Shown: in pieces, positions 1 to 8,306 of the stretch | How the letters are laid out: the number at the start of each line of letters is the position of its first letter | Numbering within the stretch: position 1 is the stretch's first letter | Virus record (IMG/VR): IMGVR_UViG_3300023115_000058 | Coordinates: 1 to 34,805 of that record | DNA length: 34,805 bases | Reading direction: 5' to 3' (one strand) | Source of the DNA: a virus | Notes under the pieces: generated by a model | Databases searched by the model: none | What the model saw: only the letters and a program-made list of their open reading frames with translations | Told to the model about the DNA's origin: nothing | Program-made: the position numbers and the translations under genes

Positions 1-754
1 TAAGAAGTAACTGCGTACTGCCCAAGTGCAAATTTTCGTCACGAGCAATAAACTTAATGATTTTAGCATTACCTTCCATCTTTTTGAGTTCGGCAAACGC
101 CCACGAGCAAGCAAATGATACATAGAAGCGGACTCCTTCTAATATATTTACACTCATAATAGCAAGCCATAATTTCTTTTTAAGGTCACGTAAATCAACA
201 ACAACTTTCTTGCCATTAACTGTATGTGTACCTTCACCTAGTAAGTTATAGTATCCTGCTGCTTCAATAAGGTCATCATAATACTTTGAAATATCACCTG
301 CACATTCTAAGATCTCTGGAATGTCCATTAATTCATCAAAAATAACACTAGGATTGTTATATACGTTACGAATAATATGTGTGTAACTACGACTGTGAAT
401 TGTTTCACTGAATGTCCAAGTAATGATCCAGTTCTCTAGTTCTGGCAAACTTACAATACTACCAAACGATTCAGCTGGTGCACGACCTTGTACACTGTCT
501 AATAGAATTTGACGCTTTAAGTTACTTGTAAAAATATGTTGTTCGTGTGCTGTAAGATTTTTAAAGTCTTTACCATCACGATATGTATCTACTTCTTCTG
601 GTCTCCAAAAGAATCCTAATTGTTTATCTGTAAATTTATCAAAACTAGGATACTTCATAGTATCATAACGTTGAATAGTTACACCTCCCGATGGGTCAAG
701 AAATGCTAAGTTTTCAGTATGATTACTTTTATTTGTTACGTCAAATACACTCAT
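1..754 (-). CDS. nrdB: Ribonucleotide reductase class Ia, small (beta/R2) subunit, partial
   Basis: Small subunit of aerobic ribonucleotide reductase, which makes and stores the tyrosyl radical used by NrdA to reduce NDPs to dNDPs for phage DNA synthesis. The gene runs off the left edge, so only the first 251 residues are present. The iron ligands expected from E. coli R2 are all visible: D86, E117, H120, E206, E240 and H243. The radical tyrosine is Y124 in SETIHSRSYTHI. The ATG at 754 has an AAGGA ribosome site about 7 nt upstream and lies 9 bp after the nrdA stop, so the two subunits are co-transcribed. Ser codons here are mostly AGT, relevant to the tRNA-Ser at 24458. Identification is secure; the C-terminus is not seen. 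Confidence 0.97.
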   Translation of the reverse strand, partial: MSVFDVTNKSNHTENLAFLDPSGGVTIQRYDTMKYPSFDKFTDKQLGFFWRPEEVDTYRDGKDFKNLTAHEQHIFTSNLKRQILLDSVQGRAPAESFGSIVSLPELENWIITWTFSETIHSRSYTHIIRNVYNNPSVIFDELMDIPEILECAGDISKYYDDLIEAAGYYNLLGEGTHTVNGKKVVVDLRDLKKKLWLAIMSVNILEGVRFYVSFACSWAFAELKKMEGNAKIIKFIARDENLHLGSTQLLL

Positions 755-763
755 TGTTTTTCC

Positions 764-3070
764 TTATATCACGCAGCTTTCACATGCTTCGTCTTCATTA
801 ATTACAATATCGCTGTTTTCTACATTAGCAGAATTATCTAATTTGTCAATATCTATTTCACCTGCGCCGTCATTAGTATTAAAGTAATACAGTTGCTTAC
901 CGCCATACTTATAAAACATCATTAAGTGTTGTAACATAGTTGACATTGGAATCTTTTCATCATCATAGTGTGCAGGGTTATAACTTGTGTTTACACTAAT
1001 ACCTTGGTCAATATATTTTTGCAGTACAGCCATAATTTTTAAGTAGCCTTCAGGACTTGTTTGATCCCATAGTAGTTCATACTTGTTTTTAAGATGATGG
1101 ATACCAGGTACAACTTGTTTTAGTACACCATGCTTGGATTGTTTAACACTTACTAAACTACGTGGTGGCTCAATGCCGTTTGTAGCATTACTAATTTGCG
1201 CACTAGTTTCTGCTGGCATCAATGCCATTAGTGTGCTGTTACGGATGCCTGTTTCACGTAGTTGTTCTCTTAGTGCATCCCATTCCATACGTTCCTGAGG
1301 TGCTACTAATTCATCTACATCACGTTTATATGTGTCAATTGGTAGTACGCCATCACTATATTTTGTTTGGTCATTCCACAAGCAAGCACCTTGTTCTACT
1401 GCTAGGTCTGCACTTGCTTTAATTAAGTAATAACTCCATGCTTCTGCATACTCGTCAATCATTTCTAAGTTCGGATCACTGTAAGTCATTCCATTTTTAG
1501 CCATCCAATATGCTAAGTTGATAATACCAACACCGAGGGGACGACGACCCATTGTAGCCATTTTTGCTGCAATTACTGGATAATGCTGATAACTTAGTAG
1601 TGCATCAAGTCCACGTACTGCAAGTTTACAAATACGTTCAAAGTCTGCAGGCTTTTTAACATTACCCCAATTAACTGCACTTAGTGTACATAGCGCAATC
1701 TCACCATCTGGGTCATTGAAATCATTTAATGGCTTAGTTGGTAAGTCGATTTCACAACACAAGTTACTTTGACGTACAGGTGCTACTTCTTGTTTAAATG
1801 AACTGTGTGTATTAGCATTGTCTACATTCATTAAGTAAATGCGTCCAGTGTCTTTACGCTCTCCCATAAAGTGGCTAAAAAGTTCTAGTGCTTTTACTGT
1901 TTTCTTACGTAGTCGTGTATTACGTTCTGCACGTTCGTATAGTTCTTTAAATTTGTCTTGGTCTGCAAAAAATGCTTCGTATAAGCCAGGTACATCGCTT
2001 GGTGAGAACAGTGTGATATCGCCACCTGAAATAAGACGTTCGTACATTAATTTATTAAATTGTACACCGTAGTCCATATGACGTACACGATTGTCTTCTA
2101 CACCTTTGTTGTTTTTAAGTACAAGTAGGTCTTCAACTTCTAAGTGCCAAATTGGATAGTAAAGTGTTGCCGCACCATTGCGTACACCACCTTGTGAACA
2201 ACTGCGAGTAGCACTTTGGAACATTTTATAAAAAGGAATAACACCTGTATGATACGCATCTCCTTTACGAATTGGAGAACCTAGTGCACGGATACTTCCT
2301 GCGCCAATACCAATGCCTGCTTTTTGTGATACATATTTTACAATGCTGCTAGTAGTAGCATTAATACTGTCAAGACTATCACCAGTTTCAATAAGAACAC
2401 AACTGCTAAACTGACGCTGAGGAGTACGAACGCCGGCCATAACAGGAGTAGGCAAACTAATGTCAAAGTTGCTAACAGCATCGTAATATTCCTTTACCCA
2501 TTTTAATCTTGTTTCACGTGGATAGTCTGCAAATAATGTAGCGGCAATAAGCATATATGCCATTTGCGGTGTTTCTTTAATTTCACCGGTTACACGGTTT
2601 TGTACTAAGTACTTACCACGCCACTGTTCCATTGCAGCATATGTAAAGTTTTCGTCACGATCATGTTTGATATAATCGTTTAGTTCATCCCATTCGTCAG
2701 CAGAATAATCTTCTAGTAGTGCAGGATCATACCATCCTTCTTCTACATTACGCTCAACAAGTTCTTTAATATGACAAGGCTCAAATGAACCGTAAACATT
2801 TTTTCTAATATGATAGACAATAAGTCGACCTGCTACCCACTGATAGTTTGGTGTATCTTCGTCAATTAATTCGCTTGCGCTTTTAATTAGAGTTTCTTGA
2901 ATATCACTACTAGTAATACCATTATAGAAATGTAAGTTACTTTTCATTTCAACTTGACTTGGACTAACGCCATTGATATCTTTACATGCATAAAACACTA
3001 CTTTGTGAAGTTTTTCAATGTCGATTTCCTCTTTATCGCCATTTCTTTTGGTTACTAGAATATTACTCAT
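764..3070 (-). CDS. nrdA: Ribonucleotide reductase class Ia, large (alpha/R1) subunit
   Basis: Catalytic subunit of ribonucleotide reductase, 768 residues, normal length for the family. An N-terminal ATP-cone (about residues 3-95) implies allosteric control of overall activity. Active-site residues are present: C224 and C461 (redox pair), the N436-C438-E440 cluster in QSNLCCEIDLP, and the radical-transfer tyrosines Y728-Y729 in KQLYYFNT. The C-terminal tail carries C763 and C766 (CESC), the pair normally re-reduced by thioredoxin or glutaredoxin. ATG at 3070 follows AAGGACAGAGACGCA, a usable if slightly distant ribosome site. nrdB follows after 9 bp. No convincing promoter is seen in the 58 bp upstream, only a weak TATAAACA at 3126-3133. 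Confidence 0.98.
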   Translation of the reverse strand: MSNILVTKRNGDKEEIDIEKLHKVVFYACKDINGVSPSQVEMKSNLHFYNGITSSDIQETLIKSASELIDEDTPNYQWVAGRLIVYHIRKNVYGSFEPCHIKELVERNVEEGWYDPALLEDYSADEWDELNDYIKHDRDENFTYAAMEQWRGKYLVQNRVTGEIKETPQMAYMLIAATLFADYPRETRLKWVKEYYDAVSNFDISLPTPVMAGVRTPQRQFSSCVLIETGDSLDSINATTSSIVKYVSQKAGIGIGAGSIRALGSPIRKGDAYHTGVIPFYKMFQSATRSCSQGGVRNGAATLYYPIWHLEVEDLLVLKNNKGVEDNRVRHMDYGVQFNKLMYERLISGGDITLFSPSDVPGLYEAFFADQDKFKELYERAERNTRLRKKTVKALELFSHFMGERKDTGRIYLMNVDNANTHSSFKQEVAPVRQSNLCCEIDLPTKPLNDFNDPDGEIALCTLSAVNWGNVKKPADFERICKLAVRGLDALLSYQHYPVIAAKMATMGRRPLGVGIINLAYWMAKNGMTYSDPNLEMIDEYAEAWSYYLIKASADLAVEQGACLWNDQTKYSDGVLPIDTYKRDVDELVAPQERMEWDALREQLRETGIRNSTLMALMPAETSAQISNATNGIEPPRSLVSVKQSKHGVLKQVVPGIHHLKNKYELLWDQTSPEGYLKIMAVLQKYIDQGISVNTSYNPAHYDDEKIPMSTMLQHLMMFYKYGGKQLYYFNTNDGAGEIDIDKLDNSANVENSDIVINEDEACESCVI

Positions 3071-3128
3071 TGCGTCTCTGTCCTTAAAAAAAATATTGTT
3101 AGCTGGATTTCGTTCCTGCTTTGATTGT

Positions 3129-3578
3129 TTATATAATGTCTTTAATTTTTGTACTGTAGTTTACAGTACAAGTTTCATCGGTTGGTAATGTACTTATAAC
3201 ACCATGCTGGAAGTTAAGCAAGTACTTATTGTCAATTAATGCACATAATCTTTGGAGGCTTTTTTCTCTACAAGTTATATACAATAGTTCGTTTTCTATA
3301 TCTGGATTAGCATAATAAATTGTGTAACTCATGCCAAGTGCCAAACTATCTTCACAAAAATCTCCTTGATGTAGCATTTCCCATGGCGTAGGCCATTGGC
3401 TAGAATTAACTGGGTCGATTGCAATACTTACTAATGGAGCACTTTGCCACCATGCAATAACGGTATTGCATACATCGAATATATTATTTGTATCAAGGCT
3501 TTTACGAAAATCTCTCCACATACCTAAACGTTTGCTAGGAGGCTCGAACCAAGCCCTGTGATTTAATTGTTGTTCCAA
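3129..3578 (-). CDS. Conserved phage hypothetical protein, 149 aa
   Basis: Function not recognised. Soluble protein with several Trp and Cys residues; the N-terminal WFEPPSKRLGMWRDFRKSL looks like a conserved block of marine T4-like phages, from memory only. The frame opens after a TAA at 3594-3596 and the only common start before the conserved block is TTG at 3578, inside the last codons of the preceding gene (16-bp overlap). No good ribosome site precedes it, so expression may depend on translational coupling. An alternative ATG is residue 20. It follows the tail-fibre-like gene at 3563-4234 and probably shares its late transcript. Start uncertain, coding nature likely. Confidence 0.65.
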   Translation of the reverse strand: MEQQLNHRAWFEPPSKRLGMWRDFRKSLDTNNIFDVCNTVIAWWQSAPLVSIAIDPVNSSQWPTPWEMLHQGDFCEDSLALGMSYTIYYANPDIENELLYITCREKSLQRLCALIDNKYLLNFQHGVISTLPTDETCTVNYSTKIKDII

Positions 3579-4234
3579 AGCTGATATGTATACTTAAAAG
3601 TTGCTTGTAAATTATCGTTGTCAGTGTATTGAAGTTTTAGTGTATTGGCAGTTGATCCGTCTACATTAAAAATGATATCCACAGCACCTGTTTGATCAAA
3701 ATTGTCTGAGAAAACTGTAAGTCCTGTATCTGTATCAACACTCATTCTTAACTCACCAATTCTTAACCCGTTTGCAGTTTTTAATGTATAATTTAAAAAA
3801 GCAGTATTAGTTAATGTCGTATCGAATATTACGCCAGTGTCTAATAAATTACCATTTGCTGGTAGTGTTTCTTCTACAGGATCATTTGATATATCACGAG
3901 CTACTTCAACTTCTGTATTATATTTTACTGTAATAACTTCGCCTACTGCAGGAGGAGTAGCAAATGTTAAAGTTGTATACGACATCGAGTAATTTGCTGC
4001 ATTAACTTGTACACCGTCAATGAATGCCGCTTTAATGTTGTTAGGAGAACTTAGATACATTGGTATAGAAAATGTATCCGAAACGCCATCGCCTGTACCA
4101 ACTTCTACTAAATTATTACCAATATATAAACGATGTCTGTCTGTTGCATATCCCAACTCGCCAACATCCAATAGTGGTAAGTCTGCAAAGTTACCTTGTC
4201 TGATTTGAATTTTACTAATACGTGTATCTGCCAT
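3563..4234 (-). CDS. Virion structural protein, tail-fibre or receptor-binding type
   Basis: 223 residues, rich in Thr, Asn, Asp and short beta-like segments. The N-terminus (about residues 8-45: KIQIRQGNF, then DVGELGYATDRHRLYIGN) matches the short repeat-like module found at the N-terminus of many phage tail-fibre and tropism-determinant proteins, where it attaches the fibre to the virion. The rest looks like a beta-sandwich ending in a LQYTDNDNLQATFKYTYQLW strand region. ATG at 4234 has an AGAGGA ribosome site, and a late promoter (CATAAATA, 4255-4262) lies just upstream, fitting a late virion component. Exact role (fibre, fibre tip or decoration) cannot be told from sequence alone. Confidence 0.7.
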   Translation of the reverse strand: MADTRISKIQIRQGNFADLPLLDVGELGYATDRHRLYIGNNLVEVGTGDGVSDTFSIPMYLSSPNNIKAAFIDGVQVNAANYSMSYTTLTFATPPAVGEVITVKYNTEVEVARDISNDPVEETLPANGNLLDTGVIFDTTLTNTAFLNYTLKTANGLRIGELRMSVDTDTGLTVFSDNFDQTGAVDIIFNVDGSTANTLKLQYTDNDNLQATFKYTYQLWNNN

Positions 4235-4254
4235 TTGTATTTTCCTCTATAACA

Positions 4255-4262
4255 TATTTATG
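4255..4262 (-). promoter_or_regulatory. T4-type late promoter
   Basis: CATAAATA on the minus strand, 20 bp before the ATG at 4234, leaving room for a short leader with AGAGGA. Fits the NATAAATA late consensus of T4-like marine phages. It overlaps the end of the nuclease gene. Confidence 0.7.
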
Positions 4263-4932
4263 TTAGATTATAGAACTCTTCTACTCTTTTGGCCCATTTT
4301 GTTTCCCATTCTTTAAACTCTTCTGGACCTACTTCGAACAACTGCCAATTGCAATCACGACTGCACATAAAGATAGCAATGTTTTCAATTTTAGTTCCGT
4401 ATAGTTCGTTGTGTGCTAATCCATATGCAGCACCTTGCATAAAGTAATCGTCAATCCATTCACGTTTTTTAGGTTTGTTAGTTTGTTTAAAGTCCATAAT
4501 TGTAGGCTTTCCTTTGTACACACCAACTAAGTCAGTTGTACCTGCATACAATCCTGGATAACATAAGTTAACTTCGCTACCCCAAACTTCTTGCAAATGT
4601 GGCTCGACATTTTTCTTTACTGTTTCTGCCATCATTTCTGCTTGTAGAATTCTTTCTCCGGTGTATTCTTCGTTTTTAACCCAGTACTCAAGTATGTTAT
4701 GCATAATTGTACCAACGTTTGCGGCTTCAGTTACAATTTCTTGTGCTTTCTTTTCGCCAACACGTTTTTTCCAATTAGCAAGTGCTTCACGTTTTTCACG
4801 TGGTTTAGTTTTATCTAAAATAGTAGTAACACTTGGCACTGGATCGCCAAATGGATTTTCATATAAACGTTTTCCGTTTACACTTTTACGTTTGAATTCT
4901 TTATATGGGTAGGGGGAATTTAATGTTAACAT
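4258..4932 (-). CDS. PD-(D/E)XK exonuclease, MGME1/RecB-like
   Basis: 224-residue nuclease of the PD-(D/E)XK superfamily, resembling the compact single-strand exonucleases related to mitochondrial MGME1 and the RecB nuclease domain. Motifs in order: H78 in GTIMHNILE, E120, D134 in GTTDLVGV, the D147-x-K149 pair in IMDFKQTNK, and Q166/Y170 in MQGAAYG, matching the H, E, D, DxK and QxxxY pattern that binds metal and DNA. It probably trims DNA ends during recombination or packaging-related repair. No Shine-Dalgarno is seen before ATG 4932; instead a near-consensus sigma70 promoter ends 6 nt before it, suggesting early, leaderless expression although the neighbours are late genes. Confidence 0.85.
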   Translation of the reverse strand: MLTLNSPYPYKEFKRKSVNGKRLYENPFGDPVPSVTTILDKTKPREKREALANWKKRVGEKKAQEIVTEAANVGTIMHNILEYWVKNEEYTGERILQAEMMAETVKKNVEPHLQEVWGSEVNLCYPGLYAGTTDLVGVYKGKPTIMDFKQTNKPKKREWIDDYFMQGAAYGLAHNELYGTKIENIAIFMCSRDCNWQLFEVGPEEFKEWETKWAKRVEEFYNLT

Positions 4933-4938
4933 TTAATA

Positions 4939-4967
4939 AATGTAACAGAAAACATATCAAATGTCAA
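4939..4967 (-). promoter_or_regulatory. Early-type sigma70 promoter
   Basis: TTGACA (4962-4967), 17-bp spacer, TACATT (4939-4944), then 6 nt to the ATG at 4932. The predicted transcript start coincides with the ATG. The TGA stop of the upstream gene (4964-4966) lies inside TTGACA. Confidence 0.75.
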
Positions 4968-5587
4968 TAACTAATAACCCAACGGAATGTTTTATTTGTT
5001 GTAGTGTTAATTTGTTGATCTACACTATAACCTAAGTTTTCAAAGTATTTTACTACTTGCTGCATTTGATCTGTTTTTGCACGGTCAGATGATGATCCTT
5101 CCCATACAGTATAATACGAAACACTGTCTGGGTTTGTTGCTGTTACAGTAGAATTATCTGTTAAACCTAAGTCTGTATTAGCAGTACCTGCTCCTATTGC
5201 TAGTTGCCAAGTTGTAGACTGCAATGTAGTATATGTAATAACTAAATGATCTGTCGCAGACTTACTTGCAACAATACCAGTTAATCCTGCGTCATTAATA
5301 TCTGCAATAATGCTGTTTAAGTTTGTGCCGCTAGTACCGAGTGTAACACTAGTGCCGTTTAGTTCTATTGTAGGTGTTCCAGTAATAGTAGGATTTGCAA
5401 CAGTGCCTGTTGCTGTCACAGTAGGAGTACTTTCTGTCATTACAGTACCGTCATCAACTACAGTTTGATACAGTCCGTTGCCTGCATCTGTTAAGATTTG
5501 TTCCATGATATAATTTATTTCACGGAATATAGTTAAATCTTGTCTCGCTTTAGCACGAGCTTCTGCTCTGTTGATATAGTATGTCAT
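4964..5587 (-). CDS. Virion structural-type protein with flagellin-hook-IN-like segment
   Basis: 207 residues. An alpha-helical N-terminus (about residues 1-45) is followed by a Thr/Ser/Gly-rich beta region. Residues about 75-115 (IELNGTSVTLGTSGTNLNSI, then IADINDAGLTGIVASKSATD) look like the flagellin hook IN motif found in flagellar filament-cap and hook proteins and in some phage tail proteins. The C-terminus (about 160-207) is mixed alpha/beta. ATG at 5587 has an AAAGGG ribosome site and overlaps the previous stop as ATGA. Likely a virion or tail accessory protein; specific role unknown. Confidence 0.6.
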   Translation of the reverse strand: MTYYINRAEARAKARQDLTIFREINYIMEQILTDAGNGLYQTVVDDGTVMTESTPTVTATGTVANPTITGTPTIELNGTSVTLGTSGTNLNSIIADINDAGLTGIVASKSATDHLVITYTTLQSTTWQLAIGAGTANTDLGLTDNSTVTATNPDSVSYYTVWEGSSSDRAKTDQMQQVVKYFENLGYSVDQQINTTTNKTFRWVISY

Positions 5588-5898
5588 TTCATACCCTTTT
5601 TAATTTGTTTTGCAGCCATTTTAGATACAGTTGCATCATCTTTTTGTTTAGGGGAATTAGGAATTGCTGTATCTAAAGTAACTTCTTCTCGGTTTGCTGC
5701 TCCTACTGCGTCAACTTTTTTTAATAAATCTAATAGTGTTTCCATTTCAATGAAGTAACCTGCTGCTTTCAACTTAGTTAAAAGTGCTTCAGTACTAATT
5801 TTAGTCAAGCCACGTGCTTTGGCACGAACGATAAGTTCTTCTATACCGTTTAGTACGTAACCCTGACCTTCATTAGTTATTACTTCATTAATTAACAT
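5584..5898 (-). CDS. Hypothetical protein, 104 aa
   Basis: Small, mainly helical protein; residues about 15-70 (EELIVRAKARGLTKISTEAL onward) look like a winged-helix-sized bundle and the C-terminus is Lys-rich. Not recognised. ATG at 5898 overlaps the stop of the upstream gene as TAATG with no separate ribosome site, and the stop overlaps the next start as ATGA, so it is translationally coupled on both sides in the late block. Confidence 0.65.
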   Translation of the reverse strand: MLINEVITNEGQGYVLNGIEELIVRAKARGLTKISTEALLTKLKAAGYFIEMETLLDLLKKVDAVGAANREEVTLDTAIPNSPKQKDDATVSKMAAKQIKKGMK

Positions 5899-6962
5899 TA
5901 TTTTTTACGCATTCTGTTGAACCAGTTAGTTAATGCAGAATGTCCTGCATCACCTGGTTGAATATCAGCTGTACGAAGACCAGTCATTGCTCTAGGTGCT
6001 CGTGTTACTCCTGATTTTGGTACTGGATTAGCCTGACGAGATTGTCCAGAATTATATGGCATAGTTCTATAATCAGTGCCTTTATTTCCATATTGGCTAG
6101 GCTTTTGATCTGTACGAACACGTGGAGTTCCGGAATCTAATTCACTTAAAAGAGCTAAAACTTGTTCTTTAGTAATTTTTCCAGATTCGAGCATGTCAAA
6201 TACACGACTCTTAGCCTCTAAGAACTTTTTTTCTTTTAATGCTTGTGCCTCCATCACGTCGACACCTTCTTTCATTTCACGTCCTGTTGCATTATCTTCG
6301 CCTGCGGCTGCTGGATCTGCTTCAAAGTCATCACCCATGTCTGCAATTGGCTCGTCACTCATATCCATTTCTGGTTCCATGCCCATGTCTGTTGGCATAG
6401 GTGTTGCAGGTGCTTGTCCACTTGCTGCTAGTGTAGCATTTTCCATTGCTTCTTTTGCTGCTTTTGCTTGATCTAAGAACGCACCAAGTGCTGCTTCTGC
6501 TGCAGTATTAAATGCTTCTGCAGTTTCAAAGCCAATTTGCTCTTTCATTGCATCAACAATTGGCATAAGTTCTTGTACTTGCATTTCTGCTAAGTCTTCT
6601 ACCATCTTTTGTACTTTGTCAACCATTTCTCTGGCTGCTAGCAATACTTCTGCTTGTTCTAAGTCTGCTGCTTCTTTAACTTTTGTTTTCACTGTGCCCG
6701 CTGATCTAACAGGTGCTACTTCATTAATATATGTTCTCAATGAATGTGAAATTAAATGTAATTTATTATACTGTGGATTTTCCCAATATGTTAAATCACT
6801 TTCTTTAATTTGTGTAATCTTTGCATCAGTAACGTTTAGCATACGCTCTAATGAATTTGTGCTCATTTCGCTGATATCAACTGAGTGACCAAATGTGTTA
6901 GCCAACACTTTATTGATTTTATCAACATTATGAGATGCTGAGTTTAAATCATTTAAATACAT
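5898..6962 (-). CDS. Virion or assembly protein with acidic, Met/Pro-rich middle, 354 aa
   Basis: Family not recognised. Residues 1-85 are globular and helical; about 85-180 is a long Ala/Glu/Lys-rich stretch likely to form a coiled coil; about 180-230 is acidic and low-complexity (many Met, Asp, Pro); about 235-275 is helical again; the tail is basic and disordered. Such a layout is common in scaffolding, internal head or head-tail connector accessory proteins. ATG at 6962 has AGGAAA close upstream and an exact late promoter (TATAAATA, 6989-6996), so expression is late and abundant. Role inferred from context only. Confidence 0.65.
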   Translation of the reverse strand: MYLNDLNSASHNVDKINKVLANTFGHSVDISEMSTNSLERMLNVTDAKITQIKESDLTYWENPQYNKLHLISHSLRTYINEVAPVRSAGTVKTKVKEAADLEQAEVLLAAREMVDKVQKMVEDLAEMQVQELMPIVDAMKEQIGFETAEAFNTAAEAALGAFLDQAKAAKEAMENATLAASGQAPATPMPTDMGMEPEMDMSDEPIADMGDDFEADPAAAGEDNATGREMKEGVDVMEAQALKEKKFLEAKSRVFDMLESGKITKEQVLALLSELDSGTPRVRTDQKPSQYGNKGTDYRTMPYNSGQSRQANPVPKSGVTRAPRAMTGLRTADIQPGDAGHSALTNWFNRMRKK

Positions 6963-6988
6963 TTTCCTAATTCCCTAGTTATATAGTA

Positions 6989-6996
6989 TATTTATA
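6989..6996 (-). promoter_or_regulatory. T4-type late promoter (exact TATAAATA)
   Basis: Exact TATAAATA on the minus strand, 26 bp before ATG 6962, with a normal leader and ribosome site between. Lies over the stop codon of the upstream gene. Confidence 0.85.
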
Positions 6997-7501
6997 GTCT
7001 TTGCAAGATTTTACGCTTCGCTTCTGCTACTTTGCGTTTTGCACCACTTGCTTTTGCTAGTGCAATATCTTCATTAATTCCACGTTTGGCTCTGTTGTTT
7101 TGTGTCCAAACTTCTTCGAGTGCTGTAGCATACTGCATATCGAAATGCTGTAATTCACTTACACCACTTTTTCCTGTCATATATTTTTTAACAATAGCCA
7201 TTGCTGTTTCAAACAATGCTAGTTCTTGATGTATTATACGGTTTGTGTTTGATTCGACTATATTATAAAAACGTTTTTCACGTCCGGCAAACTCGTTCAA
7301 TACAACATCAATTCTATAATTTTGTACTGTAACACTAGACTCTTCAATTTTACTGTTCATTGCAACTTTTAAATCTACGTCAGCGTCTGCTGCTTCAGTT
7401 AATTGATGATAAACTGTTTCAACTTTTTCATTCATAAGTTTAGGATTTGCAGACTGCAACTTAGACAAGATGTCGTGCATCGCTTTTGTTTGAGGATCCA
7501 T
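6992..7501 (-). CDS. Hypothetical late protein, helical, 169 aa
   Basis: Predominantly alpha-helical, charged protein with a strongly basic C-terminal helix (residues about 150-169, many Lys and Arg). No known motif. ATG at 7501 has a GGAAAGAGC ribosome site and follows the previous stop by 2 bp, inside the late block. Could be a head or tail assembly accessory; not recognised. Confidence 0.65.
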   Translation of the reverse strand: MDPQTKAMHDILSKLQSANPKLMNEKVETVYHQLTEAADADVDLKVAMNSKIEESSVTVQNYRIDVVLNEFAGREKRFYNIVESNTNRIIHQELALFETAMAIVKKYMTGKSGVSELQHFDMQYATALEEVWTQNNRAKRGINEDIALAKASGAKRKVAEAKRKILQRL

Positions 7502-7503
7502 GA

Positions 7504-7731
7504 TTAGCTCTTTCCGTAATTATTAATATTAAGTTTATAACTGGCAGCACCACATTCAACAACTTTGTCTAGTACGCCACGATGTACAAGGTTTTGTGCA
7601 ATATATGCTTCACGCTCGCTTAAACCTTTTTGCTCTAATAATTTATCTTCAGTGAAATGTGTTTCTAAAAACTTACTTTCTCTGGAATTAATAAATGTCG
7701 GAAATCCACCTTTGGTGATTATTGCTTTCAT
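7504..7731 (-). CDS. Hypothetical protein, 75 aa
   Basis: Small protein with a possible winged-helix-like core (residues about 25-60, EDKLLEQKGLSEREAYIAQN) and no known motif. ATG at 7731 overlaps the stop of the preceding gene as ATGA and has GGAGGAG upstream, so it is a real, coupled gene. Function unknown. Confidence 0.65.
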   Translation of the reverse strand: MKAIITKGGFPTFINSRESKFLETHFTEDKLLEQKGLSEREAYIAQNLVHRGVLDKVVECGAASYKLNINNYGKS

Positions 7732-7997
7732 TGTTGTTGCTCCTCCGGACTACCTGGAGTTTGTGGCTGCATTGCTCTGACAGGAATACCTGTTGCAACT
7801 CTTTTAGCAACTCTTTTATCTTTGTGATATTGTTGTTGTGCTTTAACATTCATTTCGTCATTTGCATTACGTGCTTGATTGTTAGCACGACGGTTTGCAT
7901 TTGAAGCATCTGTGCCTTGTTTTCTAACTGCAGCACGACTAGTGCCATAACTTGGCTCATCTTGCATACTATATTCTACTATATCACGTACTTTCAT
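7728..7997 (-). CDS. Hypothetical protein, disordered and Asn/Gln/Arg-rich, 89 aa
   Basis: Low-complexity, polar, basic protein with an Asn/Ala/Arg repeat-like centre and a Gln-rich tail; probably unstructured. A GTG at 8006 opens the frame, but the ATG at 7997 is preferred because AGGTGA sits 5 nt before it, while the GTG has no ribosome site. The gene ends in an ATGA overlap with the next gene. Function unknown. Confidence 0.6.
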   Translation of the reverse strand: MKVRDIVEYSMQDEPSYGTSRAAVRKQGTDASNANRRANNQARNANDEMNVKAQQQYHKDKRVAKRVATGIPVRAMQPQTPGSPEEQQQ

Positions 7998-8002
7998 AAT
8001 AG

Positions 8003-8284
8003 TCACCTATTTAAACGCTTTAATGCTTTACTTGCCGGATTAAACTTTTTAGTTTTTTGTGCTTTACGAGCCATTCGTGCACCCATTTTTGCTTTAGTCT
8101 TTTTAAGATTCATGCGCTTTTTAATATCAATTGGAGCACTACACTGACTAGGATCGGCAACTACTCTACCTGCTCGTTGTCCAACTGCACAACGAAACTT
8201 ACGAGTAAGTTTATTGCCTTTTCTAGCCCAAACTAGTTGTGCTTCCATTACAGGCTCTTCGGATGTAAATTCATTAAAGTTCAT
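8003..8284 (-). CDS. Conserved basic late protein, 93 aa
   Basis: Strongly basic in its second half (residues about 54-93, many Lys, Arg and Ala), with a QLVWARKGNKLTRKFRC block and two further Cys that resemble a conserved small protein of marine T4-like phages (from memory). Could bind nucleic acid. Two starts are possible. ATG 8284 has no ribosome site but sits exactly 5 nt after an exact TATAAATA, a geometry shared with five other genes here, which suggests a leaderless start. ATG 8248 (residue 13) would give a 35-nt leader with a weak GAAGAG. I give the longer form. Confidence 0.7.
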   Translation of the reverse strand: MNFNEFTSEEPVMEAQLVWARKGNKLTRKFRCAVGQRAGRVVADPSQCSAPIDIKKRMNLKKTKAKMGARMARKAQKTKKFNPASKALKRLNR

Positions 8285-8289
8285 ATAGC

Positions 8290-8297
8290 TATTTATA
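8290..8297 (-). promoter_or_regulatory. T4-type late promoter (exact TATAAATA), 5 nt from ATG
   Basis: Exact TATAAATA on the minus strand ending 5 nt before the ATG at 8284; with T4 late spacing the transcript would begin at about that ATG. Confidence 0.8.
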
Positions 8298-8306
8298 CGG
8301 AAAGGG

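Noticed and set aside
3126-3133. TATAAACA upstream of nrdA as a late promoter
   Set aside because: Differs from NATAAATA at a conserved position and lies over 55 bp from the start; nucleotide reductase is normally not a late gene.
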